From Neohoeflea coraliihabitans (lineage in GTDB: Bacteria; Pseudomonadota; Alphaproteobacteria; Rhizobiales; Rhizobiaceae): DNA of 64,000 nt. The stretch covers positions 806,001-870,000 of the forward strand of contig NZ_JAHWQX010000002.1 in NCBI RefSeq assembly GCF_019334345.1. The letters are read 5' to 3'. The position numbers and the translations under genes are program-made. The notes below the pieces were generated by a model, which did no database searches, was not told where the DNA came from, and saw nothing but the letters and a program-made list of their open reading frames with translations. This document shows, piece by piece, positions 1 through 9,197 of the stretch (position 1 is the first letter of the stretch; each line of letters opens with the position of its first letter).

Positions 1-2
1 GC

Positions 3-1931
3 GCCTCGCCGCGCGAGGCCTATGCGGCGGCGGCCAAGCGCATGGCCTGGCCGATCATCGCTTCCACCGCGACAACGCTCAGCGTGTTCTTTCCGCTGCT
101 GTTCTGGACCGGCATGGTCGGCGAATTCATGAAATTTCTGCCGGTGACCGTCATTCTGACCCTGTTTGCCTCGCTGTTCATGGCACTGATCTTCATCCCC
201 GTGCTTGGCAGCGTCATCGGCCGGCGGCAGCCGCAAAGCGCCGCGGCCAAACGCAGCCTCTATGAGGCCGAACGGGGCGACCCGCGGCGCATCGGCGGTC
301 TGACGGGCGTTTATGTCCGGATGCTGGAATGGGCCATCCTGCGTCCTGCGGCGACCGCGCTGCTCGCTCTGGCGCTGCTGTTGGGCGGCTTCGGTCTCTA
401 CGGGCAGTTCGGCAAGGGCCTGACCTTCTTTCCCTCGGTGGAGCCCGAATTCATGCAGGTGCAGGTGCGGGCCGGTGACAATTTCTCGATCTACAACAGG
501 GACGCACTGGTGCGGCGGGTGGAGGAGCGACTTCTGAAATATGAGGAGATAGCCACCGTCTATGCTCGCTCGACGATGAGCGCCGGCGGCGGCGATGACG
601 AGACGATCGGCACGCTGCAACTGGAGCTGACCGACTGGGACACGCGCCGCCCGGCCGAACAGATCGGCGCCGACATTCGCCGAGACGTGGCCGACATCGC
701 CGGAATCGACGTGCAGGTGCAAACCGAGAGCGGCGGCCCGACCAGCGGCAAACCGGTCAATCTGAGGATTGCCGCGCGCAACCCGGCCGTCCAGTCCGAC
801 AGCGTCGATCAGGTTCTGTCTGTGATGCAGCAGATCGGCGGCTTCACGGATGTCACCGACAGCCGTCCCGTTCCCGGAGTGGAAGTCTCGATCAATGTGG
901 ACCGGGCGGAAGCGGCGCGTTACGGCGCCGATGTCAGCCTGCTGGGCCAGGCGGTGCAGCTTCTCACCCGCGGCATTGCGGTCGCCGACTATCGCCCCGA
1001 TGATGCCGATGGCGAACTTGATATCCGCGTGCGCTTCCCGGCTGAAGAGCGGTCATTGTCTGAACTCGGCAATCTGCGTGTGCCGACCTCTGCCGGCCTT
1101 GTGCCGATTTCCAACTTCGTGACATTCGCGCCCGCAGAGCGCACCGGCACGATCACGCGGATCGATGAGCAACGGGTGGTCTCGATCGAGGCGAATGTCG
1201 CGCCCGGCGTTCTCGTCAATGATCAGATCACCGCGATCCGGGCTGCGCTCGACCGCGCAGAATGGCCGGACGGCGTGACCTACAGCTTTGCCGGCGAAGC
1301 GGAGGATCAGGCCGAGACGATGGCGTTTCTGGGCGGCGCCTTCGTTGCCGCGATCCTCTTGATGCTGATCATCCTGGTCTTGCAGTTCAACAATTTCTAC
1401 CAGGCCTTCGTGGTGATGAGCGCCATCGTCTTCTCGGTGGCGGGCGTGCTGCTCGGGCTGCTCATCACCGGCCGCCCTTTTGGCGTCGTCATGGGCGGTA
1501 TCGGGGTGATCGCGCTTGCCGGTATCGTGGTCAACAACAATATCGTGCTGATCGATACCTATAACGATCTCAAGCGCGGCGGACTGGCTCCGCGCGAGGC
1601 CGCTCTTCGCACCGGCGCGCAACGCCTGCGGCCTGTGATGCTGACCTCGGTGACAACCGCGCTTGGCCTGATGCCGATGGTGCTCGGCGCCAATCTGAAT
1701 TTCTTCACCCGCGAGATCGTGTTCGGTGCCCCCTCGACGCAATACTGGACGGAGCTTTCCAGCGCCATCGTTGGCGGATTGCTGGTGGCGACGCTGCTGA
1801 CCCTGGTGCTCACACCGGCCCTGTTGATGCTGGGTGAAATAAGTCTCTGGCGCCGAAAGAAGGCGAAGGCTGATCCGGCACCCGTCCAGGATTCGGATGG
1901 AGCGCCGCCGGAGGGCGCAACGCAAATTTGA
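3..1931 (+). CDS. RND-family efflux permease, 3' part (5' end outside window)
   Basis: Inner-membrane RND (HAE1/AcrB-like) transporter that would use proton-motive force to export small molecules with a membrane-fusion protein and an outer-membrane channel. The frame is open from base 3, so only the last 642 residues of a protein usually about 1,030-1,050 long are present. Visible are a periplasmic porter domain (around LTFFPSVEPEFMQVQVRAGD) and the C-terminal membrane half, with the typical GIVVNNNIVLIDTYNDL and RLRPVMLTSVTTALGLMPM segments. It ends in a charged, proline-containing cytoplasmic tail. Substrate cannot be inferred. The partner genes presumably lie upstream, outside the window. 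Confidence 0.93.
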   Translation, partial: ASPREAYAAAAKRMAWPIIASTATTLSVFFPLLFWTGMVGEFMKFLPVTVILTLFASLFMALIFIPVLGSVIGRRQPQSAAAKRSLYEAERGDPRRIGGLTGVYVRMLEWAILRPAATALLALALLLGGFGLYGQFGKGLTFFPSVEPEFMQVQVRAGDNFSIYNRDALVRRVEERLLKYEEIATVYARSTMSAGGGDDETIGTLQLELTDWDTRRPAEQIGADIRRDVADIAGIDVQVQTESGGPTSGKPVNLRIAARNPAVQSDSVDQVLSVMQQIGGFTDVTDSRPVPGVEVSINVDRAEAARYGADVSLLGQAVQLLTRGIAVADYRPDDADGELDIRVRFPAEERSLSELGNLRVPTSAGLVPISNFVTFAPAERTGTITRIDEQRVVSIEANVAPGVLVNDQITAIRAALDRAEWPDGVTYSFAGEAEDQAETMAFLGGAFVAAILLMLIILVLQFNNFYQAFVVMSAIVFSVAGVLLGLLITGRPFGVVMGGIGVIALAGIVVNNNIVLIDTYNDLKRGGLAPREAALRTGAQRLRPVMLTSVTTALGLMPMVLGANLNFFTREIVFGAPSTQYWTELSSAIVGGLLVATLLTLVLTPALLMLGEISLWRRKKAKADPAPVQDSDGAPPEGATQI

Positions 1932-2080
1932 GCCGCCGTGGCTTTTGCTTTCGCGAGGTGGGTCACGGATCAGGCCCGTCTGAGGTGGCCCACCCGAAAC
2001 GGCGGAGCACAGGATTACAGGTCCGCTGCAATCGGCGTCCCGAAACGCTCGAATGACCTGATCAATGAAAAATGAAGAAA
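1932..2080. other. Intergenic spacer between RND permease and tRNA-Arg
   Basis: I see no gene and no convincing GC-stem/T-tract terminator after the permease. The further 190 bases between the tRNA (ends 2157) and the histidine kinase stop codon (2348) also hold nothing recognisable. ORFs here overlap the kinase antisense and lack family signatures. Confidence 0.6.
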
Positions 2081-2157
2081 TGGCGCACCCGAAGAGATTC
2101 GAACTCCTGACCCCCAGATTCGTAGTCTGGTGCTCTATCCAGCTGAGCTACGGGTGC
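2081..2157 (-). tRNA. tRNA-Arg (anticodon ACG)
   Basis: Read on the minus strand the 77 nt fold as a complete cloverleaf. The acceptor GCACCCG pairs with CGGGTGC, followed by T8-A9 and a D arm with GCTCAG. The anticodon stem CCAGA/TCTGG closes the loop CTACGAA, giving anticodon ACG. The T-arm carries GTTCGAATC, and the discriminator G is followed by an encoded CCA (2081-2083). It reads CGN arginine codons after A34-to-inosine editing. Confidence 0.97.
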
Positions 2158-2347
2158 GCTGGCGGACCGCAAGGATCGAAAACCCTGTTGAGCCGCGAGG
2201 CGTTCACCTAGCGCTTTGAAGCGGTGAATGCAAGCGCCTGGCCGTGAAAAATTCGCTTCTCACCTGACCGAGAGCGGCGCCAGCGCGCGGCGCCGGCGAG
2301 CAATGCTGCCGGCCCGGCGGACAGTGCGATGCGCCGTATTCATTTCC

Positions 2348-3889
2348 TCAGGCGCGGGCCCGGAAGGTGTCCAGCGGCACGGGCCGGTCGGGCAACTGGA
2401 TGTGGAAGGTGGTGCCATGATCGGCGGTTTCGGCCAGCGCGATGCTGCCGCCATGGGCCAGCACCAGTTCGCGGGCGATGGCCAGACCGAGGCCGGTGCC
2501 GCCGGCGCGGGCGGAGCCGCGAAACGGCTTGAAGAGGTGCTCGCGGGCGCGTTGCGGCATGCCCGGCCCGGTATCGGACACGGTGATTTCGACCACCCCG
2601 CCGCGGCGCGAGGCGCGCAACTCTATGCGCCGCACCAAAGCCGCATCATCGGCCATGTCGGCGCGCAGTGCTTCCACGGCGTTGCGGCACAGATTGTATA
2701 GGACCCGGAACAGCTGTTCGGAATCGGCCTCGACCTCGAGATCCTCGGGAATGGCGAGGAGGAACTCGATGCCGCTGCCGGCTTCTTCGGCAAGAATGTC
2801 GCGCACTTCGTTGGCGAGTGCCGCAAGATTGATGAAGCGGCGCCTGGGCTCGGCCTCGCGGGCGCGGCCATAGGCCATCACCTCGCCCGAATAGGCGACC
2901 GCGCGGTCGATGGTGCGCAGCAATTTGGGCGCCAGCATGCGCACCATGGGGTCGGCAAGATTGGCGAGGCGGTCAGAAATCAGCTGCGCCGATGTCAGGA
3001 TGTTGCGCATGTCATGGTTGATCTTCGACACGGCGAGGCCGAGATCGGCAAGATGGCGTTGCTGGCGCAATGTGCCCTGCAGCTGCATCTGCATGGCGGC
3101 AAGGTGCCGCTCGGCAAGACCCAACTCATCCTTGACCCCGCGCGGTGAAATGATCAGCGCGGGATTCTCGGGGTCGCTGGAAAAGGCCTGCATGTTGACG
3201 GTCATGTGGCGTATCGGCCGGATCAGCAGGCGATTGATCGCGAAAAACACCAGTCCGGCCGTGAACACCGAAATCAGCACCGAGAGAAAGAAGATGTTGC
3301 GCGCATAGCTCGCCATGGCCTGACGCAGCGGCGCATCGGCCATGACGATGTCGATGATCAGATCCGGATGCCCGGCGATCGGCCCGTAGACACGGATGAT
3401 ACGGTCGCCGCCAAACAGCAGTTCGTCAAAGGCGTCGACCACGGCATCAAGTGGTGAAACGGCCGCCAGATCATATTGGCGATCGACTTCCAGCGGCATA
3501 TCGGCGGAAATCAACATGCGCGACATGCCGTCCTTCTTCAGGGCGATCGCCTTGGTGCCGGTCGCCATCAACGTGTCTTCACGGATCGGCTGCGGCAGGC
3601 GCATTTCCTGCATCCCGTCCAGCACGACGCTGGCGGCGCCGGCCGTGTTGAGACGGTCCTGCAGCCAGCGCATGCGGGTGTTGGCCACCGAGGGCACGAA
3701 GATCAGCACTTCGGCAAGCATGACGAACAGGATGGTCAGCGACAAAAGCTTGGTCGACAGGCCACGCGCCGGCGGAGGCTGAGCCAGATCCGGTGCGCCA
3801 GTCTCGCCGTGACGCGATGCCTCCAAACTATCCGAGGGCAGATCAGTCACGTGCTCGGTGTCCGCAGGCTGTCCGGCGTCCGTCTTCAT
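2348..3889 (-). CDS. Membrane sensor histidine kinase (HAMP, HisKA-like, HATPase)
   Basis: Two-component sensor kinase of 513 aa. A proline-rich N-terminal tail (1-45) precedes TM1 (about 48-68), an extracytoplasmic sensor region (70-198), TM2 (199-218) and a HAMP-like linker. The phospho-acceptor box has H292 in KINHDMRN. The ATPase domain has an N-box (CRNAVEAL, 401-408), G1 (DTGPGMP, 439-445) and G2 (GTGLGLA, 464-470). The ATG at 3889 is chosen because it follows GGGTGAGAAA. The longer in-frame start at 4039 would overlap the upstream gene by about 90 bp. It is the last gene of a leftward three-gene operon and no response regulator is adjacent. The signal it senses is unknown. Confidence 0.9.
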   Translation of the reverse strand: MKTDAGQPADTEHVTDLPSDSLEASRHGETGAPDLAQPPPARGLSTKLLSLTILFVMLAEVLIFVPSVANTRMRWLQDRLNTAGAASVVLDGMQEMRLPQPIREDTLMATGTKAIALKKDGMSRMLISADMPLEVDRQYDLAAVSPLDAVVDAFDELLFGGDRIIRVYGPIAGHPDLIIDIVMADAPLRQAMASYARNIFFLSVLISVFTAGLVFFAINRLLIRPIRHMTVNMQAFSSDPENPALIISPRGVKDELGLAERHLAAMQMQLQGTLRQQRHLADLGLAVSKINHDMRNILTSAQLISDRLANLADPMVRMLAPKLLRTIDRAVAYSGEVMAYGRAREAEPRRRFINLAALANEVRDILAEEAGSGIEFLLAIPEDLEVEADSEQLFRVLYNLCRNAVEALRADMADDAALVRRIELRASRRGGVVEITVSDTGPGMPQRAREHLFKPFRGSARAGGTGLGLAIARELVLAHGGSIALAETADHGTTFHIQLPDRPVPLDTFRARA

Positions 3890-3947
3890 TTTCTCACCCA
3901 CCGAATCGACCTCCCCTGCCACGACGCTTCCCTGAAGACGGCCTGTT

Positions 3948-5402
3948 TTACCCGAAGCGGCGCAGGATGCCGAGCAGCCGGCGGACCCAGCGATTGCGGG
4001 TAAGCGGCGCATAATAGGTGATGGCCGCACGTTTTCCAATTTCAGTCATCGTCGGATAGGGCGGGACATAGGCGCGAATGTCCGACAAGGACATCTTCTT
4101 GCTGACCGCCAGCGTCCACAGATTGATCATTTCGCCAGCGCCGGCTCCGACGATCGAGGCGCCGAGGATGCGCGCCCTGCGGTCGGCGATCACCTTGATC
4201 CTCCCTTCCGTCCTGCGCTCGGCCTGCGCGCGGTCGTTCTCGGCATAGGGGAAACGCAGCACCTCGAGACGGTCGCCGTGCTCCTTACGCGCCTCGGCCT
4301 CCGTGAGCCCGACATGCGCCAGTTCCGGATCGGTGAATGTGACGCGGGGCATCAGGGCGGGGCGGAAACTGGCCGGCAGGCGAAACAGGATCTGCTGCAC
4401 GACGAGCCCGGCATGATAGCCGGCCACGTGGGTAAACTGCAAACCGCCGGCAATGTCACCAATGGCGAAGATGCGGCGGTTGCTGGTTTTCAGGTTCGAC
4501 CCGACCTTGATGCCGGCGCGGTCAAACTCGACACCGGCGGCCGGGAGATCAAGCGCTTCAAGATTGGGCTTGCGGCCGGTGGCCACGAGCAGATGACTGC
4601 CATCGACCTTGAAGGAAGCACCATCGCCATCTTCGCAGGTCAATTCGATGCCGGCGGACGCTTCACCGTTCCGCGCTGAAGGTGCGATACGCGTGACCTT
4701 GGCGCCCTCGATGATCCGGATGCCTTCGACGCGCAGGCGTTCTAGAACGATCGCCGTCAGTTCCGGATCTTCCTTGCCGAGCGCGATCTGGCCCTCCACC
4801 ACCGTCACCTGTGAACCGAGGCGCCGGTGCGCCTGGGCCATTTCCATGCCGATCGGGCCGCCGCCGATGACCAGCAGATGTGCGGGGCGCTGTTTGACGT
4901 CGAACAGGGTTTCATTGGTCAGATACTCGACATCGTCCAGTCCGGGTATCGGCGGCACCAGCGGCGACGAGCCGGTGGCGATGACGAAGCGGCGGGCCGC
5001 GATCTCGAATTCACCGGCGCGGACCGTGTCGTGGTCGATGAATCGCGCTTCAGCCTCGATGACATTTACCCCGAGGCCACGAAACCGTTCGACCGAATCA
5101 TTGGGTGCGATCGCGGCGATCACTTCGTGAACATGGTCATGGACCCGTTGCCCATCGACCCTTATCTCACCCGCGCCGATACCAACTCCAAAGTCGGAGG
5201 CCTGGCGGATCGCCTCAGCATGCTTGCCGGCGGCGATCAGCGCTTTTGATGGAACACAGCCGTAATTGAGACAGTCGCCGCCCATCTTGCCGCGCTCGAT
5301 CAGCACAACCTCAACGCCGAAGGCCGCGGCGGCAGCGGCAACTGTCAAGCCACCTGATCCGGCGCCGATGACGCAGATGTCGGGAGTCAGGCGCTGCGTC
5401 AT
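3948..5402 (-). CDS. MerA-like FAD/NAD(P) disulfide oxidoreductase
   Basis: Class I pyridine nucleotide-disulfide oxidoreductase, 484 aa, cytoplasmic. The FAD-binding GAGSGG is at 13-18, the redox-active pair C44/C49 in GGDCLNYGCVPSK, and the NAD(P)-binding VIGGGPIGMEMA near 180. A second FAD motif (IFAIGDIAGG) and a C-terminal dimerisation domain follow. The dihydrolipoamide-dehydrogenase motif HxHPTxxE reads PPYPTMTE here, so the catalytic base His is replaced by Tyr. MerA also has Tyr at this site, but this protein lacks MerA's C-terminal vicinal cysteines and N-terminal heavy-metal domain. It is therefore probably neither Lpd nor a true mercuric reductase. It lies 26 nt after the TVP38 gene. 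Substrate unknown. Confidence 0.88.
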   Translation of the reverse strand: MTQRLTPDICVIGAGSGGLTVAAAAAAFGVEVVLIERGKMGGDCLNYGCVPSKALIAAGKHAEAIRQASDFGVGIGAGEIRVDGQRVHDHVHEVIAAIAPNDSVERFRGLGVNVIEAEARFIDHDTVRAGEFEIAARRFVIATGSSPLVPPIPGLDDVEYLTNETLFDVKQRPAHLLVIGGGPIGMEMAQAHRRLGSQVTVVEGQIALGKEDPELTAIVLERLRVEGIRIIEGAKVTRIAPSARNGEASAGIELTCEDGDGASFKVDGSHLLVATGRKPNLEALDLPAAGVEFDRAGIKVGSNLKTSNRRIFAIGDIAGGLQFTHVAGYHAGLVVQQILFRLPASFRPALMPRVTFTDPELAHVGLTEAEARKEHGDRLEVLRFPYAENDRAQAERRTEGRIKVIADRRARILGASIVGAGAGEMINLWTLAVSKKMSLSDIRAYVPPYPTMTEIGKRAAITYYAPLTRNRWVRRLLGILRRFG

Positions 5403-5428
5403 GAGATCTCCTCCGAAGTCCGGTCCGC

Positions 5429-6226
5429 TCAGGCGGAACGACGGCGCAGACGGCGCACCAGGGGCGGAATGATGGCAACCAATGCCAGAAGGGCGAATGC
5501 AGCGGTGATGTCCGGCGTCACGAGATCACCGAGGGCGACGTCGCGCCCGCTTGCCGCCGCCGCGACGATGACACTGTCTAATCCCTGTCCGAGCCAGGAA
5601 TAGGCAAAGGTCCCCGGCAGGATGCCGAAAAATGTGGCGATCAGATAGGTTCTCAGTGGTACGCCGAAGATGGCCGGCGCGATGTTGGTCACGAAAAACG
5701 GTACCACCGGCGCCAGGCGCAAGGCGAACATGTAGCTGAGCGCATCGCGGTCAAAACCGGCGGCGAGCTTGGCGATGAAGGGTCCGGCGCGCTTGCGCAA
5801 GACATCACCGAAAGCCGTTTTGGCGGTCAGGAAGATCGATACGGCTCCGGTTGTCGCGGCAAAGGCGGTCACGATGCCACCAACCAGCCAGCCGAAAAGG
5901 AAACCGCCAAAGACGGTCAGCGCCGATGCGGCGGGAAAGGAAATGGCCGTGGCGAGCACATAGACGGTCGCATAGATGGCGATGGCTGTAACGAAATTGT
6001 TCTCGACAAAGGCGCGCAGACTGTCGCGCTGGTCGGCAAGGGCTTTGAAGGACAGATAGTCCTGCAGGCCAAAGGAATAGGCGAGGATCAAGGCGGCAGC
6101 AACGACGGCGATCGGGATGAAGCGACGCCATGTCGCACTGCCCGCGGTTTCGGGCGCCTGTTTGTCAGGGCGCTTCGTCTCGACATCGCCTGTCATTTGC
6201 GCGTTCAGCTCCGTATCGACCGTCAT
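5429..6226 (-). CDS. TVP38/TMEM64 (DedA-like, VTT domain) membrane protein
   Basis: Polytopic inner-membrane protein of 265 aa with a VTT/SNARE-associated domain: VFGGFLFGWLVGGIVTA, then an amphipathic re-entrant stretch, RLAPVVPFFVTNIAPAIFGV and GILPGTFAYSWLG. This superfamily includes DedA proteins and lipid scramblases. Its role in bacteria is mostly inferred, such as lipid or undecaprenyl-phosphate handling. It is the first gene of the operon TVP38 -> oxidoreductase -> histidine kinase. The 35-residue polar N-terminus precedes the first hydrophobic helix (about 36-50). Family assignment is firm; function is not. Confidence 0.9.
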   Translation of the reverse strand: MTVDTELNAQMTGDVETKRPDKQAPETAGSATWRRFIPIAVVAAALILAYSFGLQDYLSFKALADQRDSLRAFVENNFVTAIAIYATVYVLATAISFPAASALTVFGGFLFGWLVGGIVTAFAATTGAVSIFLTAKTAFGDVLRKRAGPFIAKLAAGFDRDALSYMFALRLAPVVPFFVTNIAPAIFGVPLRTYLIATFFGILPGTFAYSWLGQGLDSVIVAAAASGRDVALGDLVTPDITAAFALLALVAIIPPLVRRLRRRSA

Positions 6227-6586
6227 TCACCTTGCTCCACTCTCGGCTGTCAACGTAATGGCGGCGGCGCCAATTGGCCAATGACGTTGTGCCCGGTCTT
6301 GTCAAAAGCTTTGTGAAGCGGCGCGGTTCGTGTCTCACGAAGGCGTGAGGCGCCAAGTCTGGTCAGGGCGTGAGGGCATCCAGCCACCGCGAACCCCTGC
6401 CTGGGGGTGGTGCGCGGCGGCGGTTCGTCACACGGCCAGGCGGAGAGCGCAATTGACTTTTCGGCGTCTTCGCGCCTATAAGCCGCTCGTCTTCGAATGA
6501 TCGCGCCTTATGGGCGCACGTTCCGACGACCAACAGTCCCAACGCATATGTTCCAAGAAGGGCCGCACGCCGCGGTAGCTAAATAA
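6227..6586. other. Divergent regulatory region between TVP38 operon and rpmH
   Basis: No gene seen. The region holds the leftward start signals of the TVP38 operon and the rightward rpmH promoter (6453-6482). It also holds a perfect hairpin CTCACG-AAGG-CGTGAG (6334-6349). Near 6253-6290 is an imperfect inverted repeat built on CAACGT and ACGTTG. No dnaA-box cluster or AT-rich unwinding region is visible, so there is no support for an origin here. Confidence 0.6.
6453..6482 (+). promoter_or_regulatory. sigma-70 promoter for rpmH-rnpA-yidC
   Basis: TTGACT (6453-6458) is followed by an 18-bp spacer and TATAAG (6477-6482), a strong vegetative-type promoter match. It would start transcription about 100 nt upstream of rpmH, in the direction of the ribosomal protein/RNase P/YidC operon. 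Confidence 0.75.
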
Positions 6587-6724
6587 ATGACAAAGCGTAC
6601 CTATCAACCTTCCAAGCTTGTTCGCAAGCGGCGCCACGGTTTCCGATCGCGCATGGCAAAAGTCGGCGGCCGCAAGGTCATCGCTTCACGCCGCGTTCGC
6701 GGCCGCAAGCGCCTTTCCGCCTGA
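6587..6724 (+). CDS. rpmH: 50S ribosomal protein L34
   Basis: Large-subunit ribosomal protein of 45 aa, highly basic. It begins [20 protein letters not shown] and ends GRKRLSA, the near-invariant L34 sequence. ATG at 6587, TGA at 6722-6724. It is the first gene of the rpmH-rnpA-yidC group and sits behind a strong promoter about 105 nt upstream. Confidence 0.98.
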   Translation: MTKRTYQPSKLVRKRRHGFRSRMAKVGGRKVIASRRVRGRKRLSA

Positions 6725-6759
6725 TTTCCGGGCTCGAAACCGCTTCGCAAGGGGGTCAT

Positions 6760-7194
6760 GTGGCACACCTGACCCAACCCCTGTCAGAATCGACAAGACC
6801 CGGGCGGCTGAAACGCCGGCCGGACTTTCTTGCCGTGCAGAAAGGCCTGCGTCTGCGTGGGCCCTTCTTTCAGCTTGAACTGCTTGATCGCCACCGTCCA
6901 GACGAGCCGCCACGCGTCGGCCTCACGGTCACCCGCCGGCAAGGCAACTCGGTGGAACGCAACCGCATGAAACGGCGCTTGCGCGAGGCGGTTCGCACGG
7001 CCGAAGGGGTTTCATTCCGCGCCGGGCACGATTATGTGCTTGTCGCACGCCGCGAAACACTCAGCGCTTCCTTTGATCGCCTGACCGAGGCGTTGGCGGC
7101 TCGGGTCGCCGAAGGCCACCGTAAGATCTCGAACCCGGATGCCGCCGCAGGCAGGAGGCCGGGAGCCCAATCAACTGCAAAGGCGCCTGCCTGA
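6760..7194 (+). CDS. rnpA: Ribonuclease P protein component
   Basis: Protein cofactor of RNase P, which matures the 5' ends of tRNAs. The protein is 144 aa. The diagnostic RNR region [17 protein letters not shown] lies near residues 63-80, preceded by [12 protein letters not shown] start at 6760 behind AAGGGGG, 35 nt downstream of rpmH. The proline/alanine-rich C-terminal tail is longer than in enteric RnpA. No yidD gene lies between rnpA and yidC, unlike in many other bacteria. Confidence 0.95.
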   Translation: MAHLTQPLSESTRPGRLKRRPDFLAVQKGLRLRGPFFQLELLDRHRPDEPPRVGLTVTRRQGNSVERNRMKRRLREAVRTAEGVSFRAGHDYVLVARRETLSASFDRLTEALAARVAEGHRKISNPDAAAGRRPGAQSTAKAPA

Positions 7195-7219
7195 CAGCCG
7201 CTGCGCCCGGGACGATGTG

Positions 7220-9043
7220 ATGGAAAACAACCGCAACTACATGGTGGCAATCGTATTGTCGGTGCTGGTGCTGATCGCCTGGCAGTTCTTCTACATCTCG
7301 CCGAAGCTGGAGGCCGAACGGCAGGCGGCGCAGCAGGAGCAGGCGCTGTCACCGACAGGCACCCAGCCCGGTGCGCAGGGCACGTCGCAGGGTGACATTC
7401 CGGCTGCCACGCCGGGCACGGCGGCGCAAAACGGACAGGCGATCCCCGGTGGCCAGACCGCTGCGCCGGCAGCCAGCCGCGACGAAGCCGTTGCCGGCAG
7501 TGCACGGGTGGTCATCGATACACCGGCGTTGACAGGATCCATCAATTTGACCGGGGCCCGGATCGATGATCTGCGGCTGAAAGAATATCATGAGGCCGTC
7601 GACCCGGAGAGTCCGATCATCACCCTGCTCAGCCCGGTCGGCACCGGCCGCGGTTATTTTGCCGAGGTCGGCTATGTCAGCGGGTCAGCCGACCAGGCGG
7701 TTCCCGGTCCCGGCACCCAGTGGACTGTCGAGGGCAATGCGACGCTGACGCCGGATCAACCGGTCATTCTGAGCTGGGACAATGGAAGCGGGCTGACCTT
7801 TACACGCACGATTGCCGTCGATCCGAATTTCCTGTTCACGTTCAACGATTCGGTACGCAATGACAGTGGGACGGCCGTTGATCTTGCAAATTATGGCCGG
7901 GTGACGCGGTTCTTCAAGCCGGTCACCGCCGGCATCTATGTGCTGCATGAGGGGCTGATCGGTGTCGCCGGCGAAAATGGCCTGCAGGAAATCGACTATG
8001 ATGATGTCGAGGATGATCAGGTCATCGCTCCCGGTCCCGCGACCGGCGGCTGGTTGGGGATCACCGACAAATACTGGGCGACGGCCGTCATTCCGCAGCC
8101 GGGAACCCGCTTCGAGCCGCGCTTTTCCTATTTCTCCGACGGGCAGGCGCGTTATCAATCGGACTTCAAGGCTGACGCCGTATCGGTGGCGCCGGGGACT
8201 TCGGCCGAGACCACGACCTATATCTTTGCCGGCGCCAAGGAAGTGCCGGTGATCGATGGCTATGGCGAGCAGCTGAACATCCTGAATTTCGACCGGATGA
8301 TCGATTGGGGCTGGTTCTATTTCATCACCAAGCCGATGTTCTGGCTGCTTGATTTCTTCTTCCGACTTGTCGGCAATTTCGGCGTGTCGATCCTGATCAC
8401 GACGGTGGTTATCAAGCTGTTCTTCTTCCCCCTCGCCAACAAGTCCTACGCTTCAATGGCGAACATGAAGAAAGTGCAGCCGAAGATGGCCGAGCTGAAG
8501 GAAAAGTTCGGTGATGACCGAATGGCCCTGCAGCAGGCAATGATGGAGCTGTACAAAAAGGAAAAGATCAACCCGGTTGCCGGCTGCTGGCCGGTGCTCT
8601 TGCAAATCCCGGTGTTCTTCGCGCTCTACAAGGTCATCTACATCACCATCGAGATGCGGCATGCGCCGTTCTTCGGCTGGATCCAGGACCTGTCGGCGCC
8701 GGACCCGACGTCGCTGTTCAACCTGTTCGGACTGCTGCCCTACGATGTGCCATCATTCCTGATGATCGGCGTCTGGCCGCTGATCATGGGCATCACGATG
8801 TTCCTGCAGATGCGCATGAACCCGACGCCGCCCGATCCCACCCAGGCGATGATCTTCACCTGGATGCCCGTGGTGTTCACGTTCATGCTGGCGACCTTCC
8901 CGGCGGGTCTGGTGATCTACTGGGCGTGGAACAACACGCTGTCGATCATTCAGCAGGGCGTGATCATGAAGCGGCAGGGCGTCAAGATCGAATTGTGGGG
9001 AAATCTGCGCGACGTCTTTTCGCGCAAGAAGCAAGCCTCCTGA
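7220..9043 (+). CDS. yidC: Membrane protein insertase YidC
   Basis: Inner-membrane insertase/chaperone for Sec-dependent and Sec-independent proteins, 607 aa. N-terminal helix (about 6-24, [19 protein letters not shown]), then an Ala/Gln/Gly-rich linker and a large periplasmic beta domain. The conserved 60KD core has five helices: [22 protein letters not shown], the cytoplasmic MKKVQPKM coiled hairpin, and [15 protein letters not shown]. It ends with a basic tail (FSRKKQAS). The ATG at 7220 is chosen over an in-frame ATG at 7139, which lies inside rnpA and would add 27 non-conserved residues. Confidence 0.96.
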   Translation: MENNRNYMVAIVLSVLVLIAWQFFYISPKLEAERQAAQQEQALSPTGTQPGAQGTSQGDIPAATPGTAAQNGQAIPGGQTAAPAASRDEAVAGSARVVIDTPALTGSINLTGARIDDLRLKEYHEAVDPESPIITLLSPVGTGRGYFAEVGYVSGSADQAVPGPGTQWTVEGNATLTPDQPVILSWDNGSGLTFTRTIAVDPNFLFTFNDSVRNDSGTAVDLANYGRVTRFFKPVTAGIYVLHEGLIGVAGENGLQEIDYDDVEDDQVIAPGPATGGWLGITDKYWATAVIPQPGTRFEPRFSYFSDGQARYQSDFKADAVSVAPGTSAETTTYIFAGAKEVPVIDGYGEQLNILNFDRMIDWGWFYFITKPMFWLLDFFFRLVGNFGVSILITTVVIKLFFFPLANKSYASMANMKKVQPKMAELKEKFGDDRMALQQAMMELYKKEKINPVAGCWPVLLQIPVFFALYKVIYITIEMRHAPFFGWIQDLSAPDPTSLFNLFGLLPYDVPSFLMIGVWPLIMGITMFLQMRMNPTPPDPTQAMIFTWMPVVFTFMLATFPAGLVIYWAWNNTLSIIQQGVIMKRQGVKIELWGNLRDVFSRKKQAS

Positions 9044-9079
9044 AAACCTCCGCACAGCTGAATGCAGAGCAAGAGAACG

Positions 9080-9107
9080 AAAGGGCGGCTTAGGGCCGCC
9101 CTTTCCT
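9080..9107 (+). terminator. Rho-independent terminator after yidC
   Basis: Perfect 10-bp stem AAAGGGCGGC / GCCGCCCTTT (9080-9089 / 9095-9104) with a 5-nt loop, ending in CTTTCC. It lies 36 nt after the yidC stop and separates it from engB. Confidence 0.75.
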
Positions 9108-9197
9108 GTTGGCTGCGGGGTGAACCGATGTGCCGGCAAGCTTGACAAGGCGGCGCGAAACGCCGATGCCGCAAGGCTGAAAGTCTAGGAGCCGTGC

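Noticed and set aside
3948-5402. Calling the flavoprotein dihydrolipoamide dehydrogenase or mercuric reductase
   Set aside because: The catalytic His of Lpd is replaced (PPYPTMTE) and the MerA C-terminal Cys pair and metal domain are absent.
6227-6760. Replication origin near rpmH-rnpA
   Set aside because: In many bacteria oriC is beside rpmH, but no dnaA gene, DnaA-box cluster or AT-rich unwinding element is seen, and alphaproteobacterial origins usually lie elsewhere.
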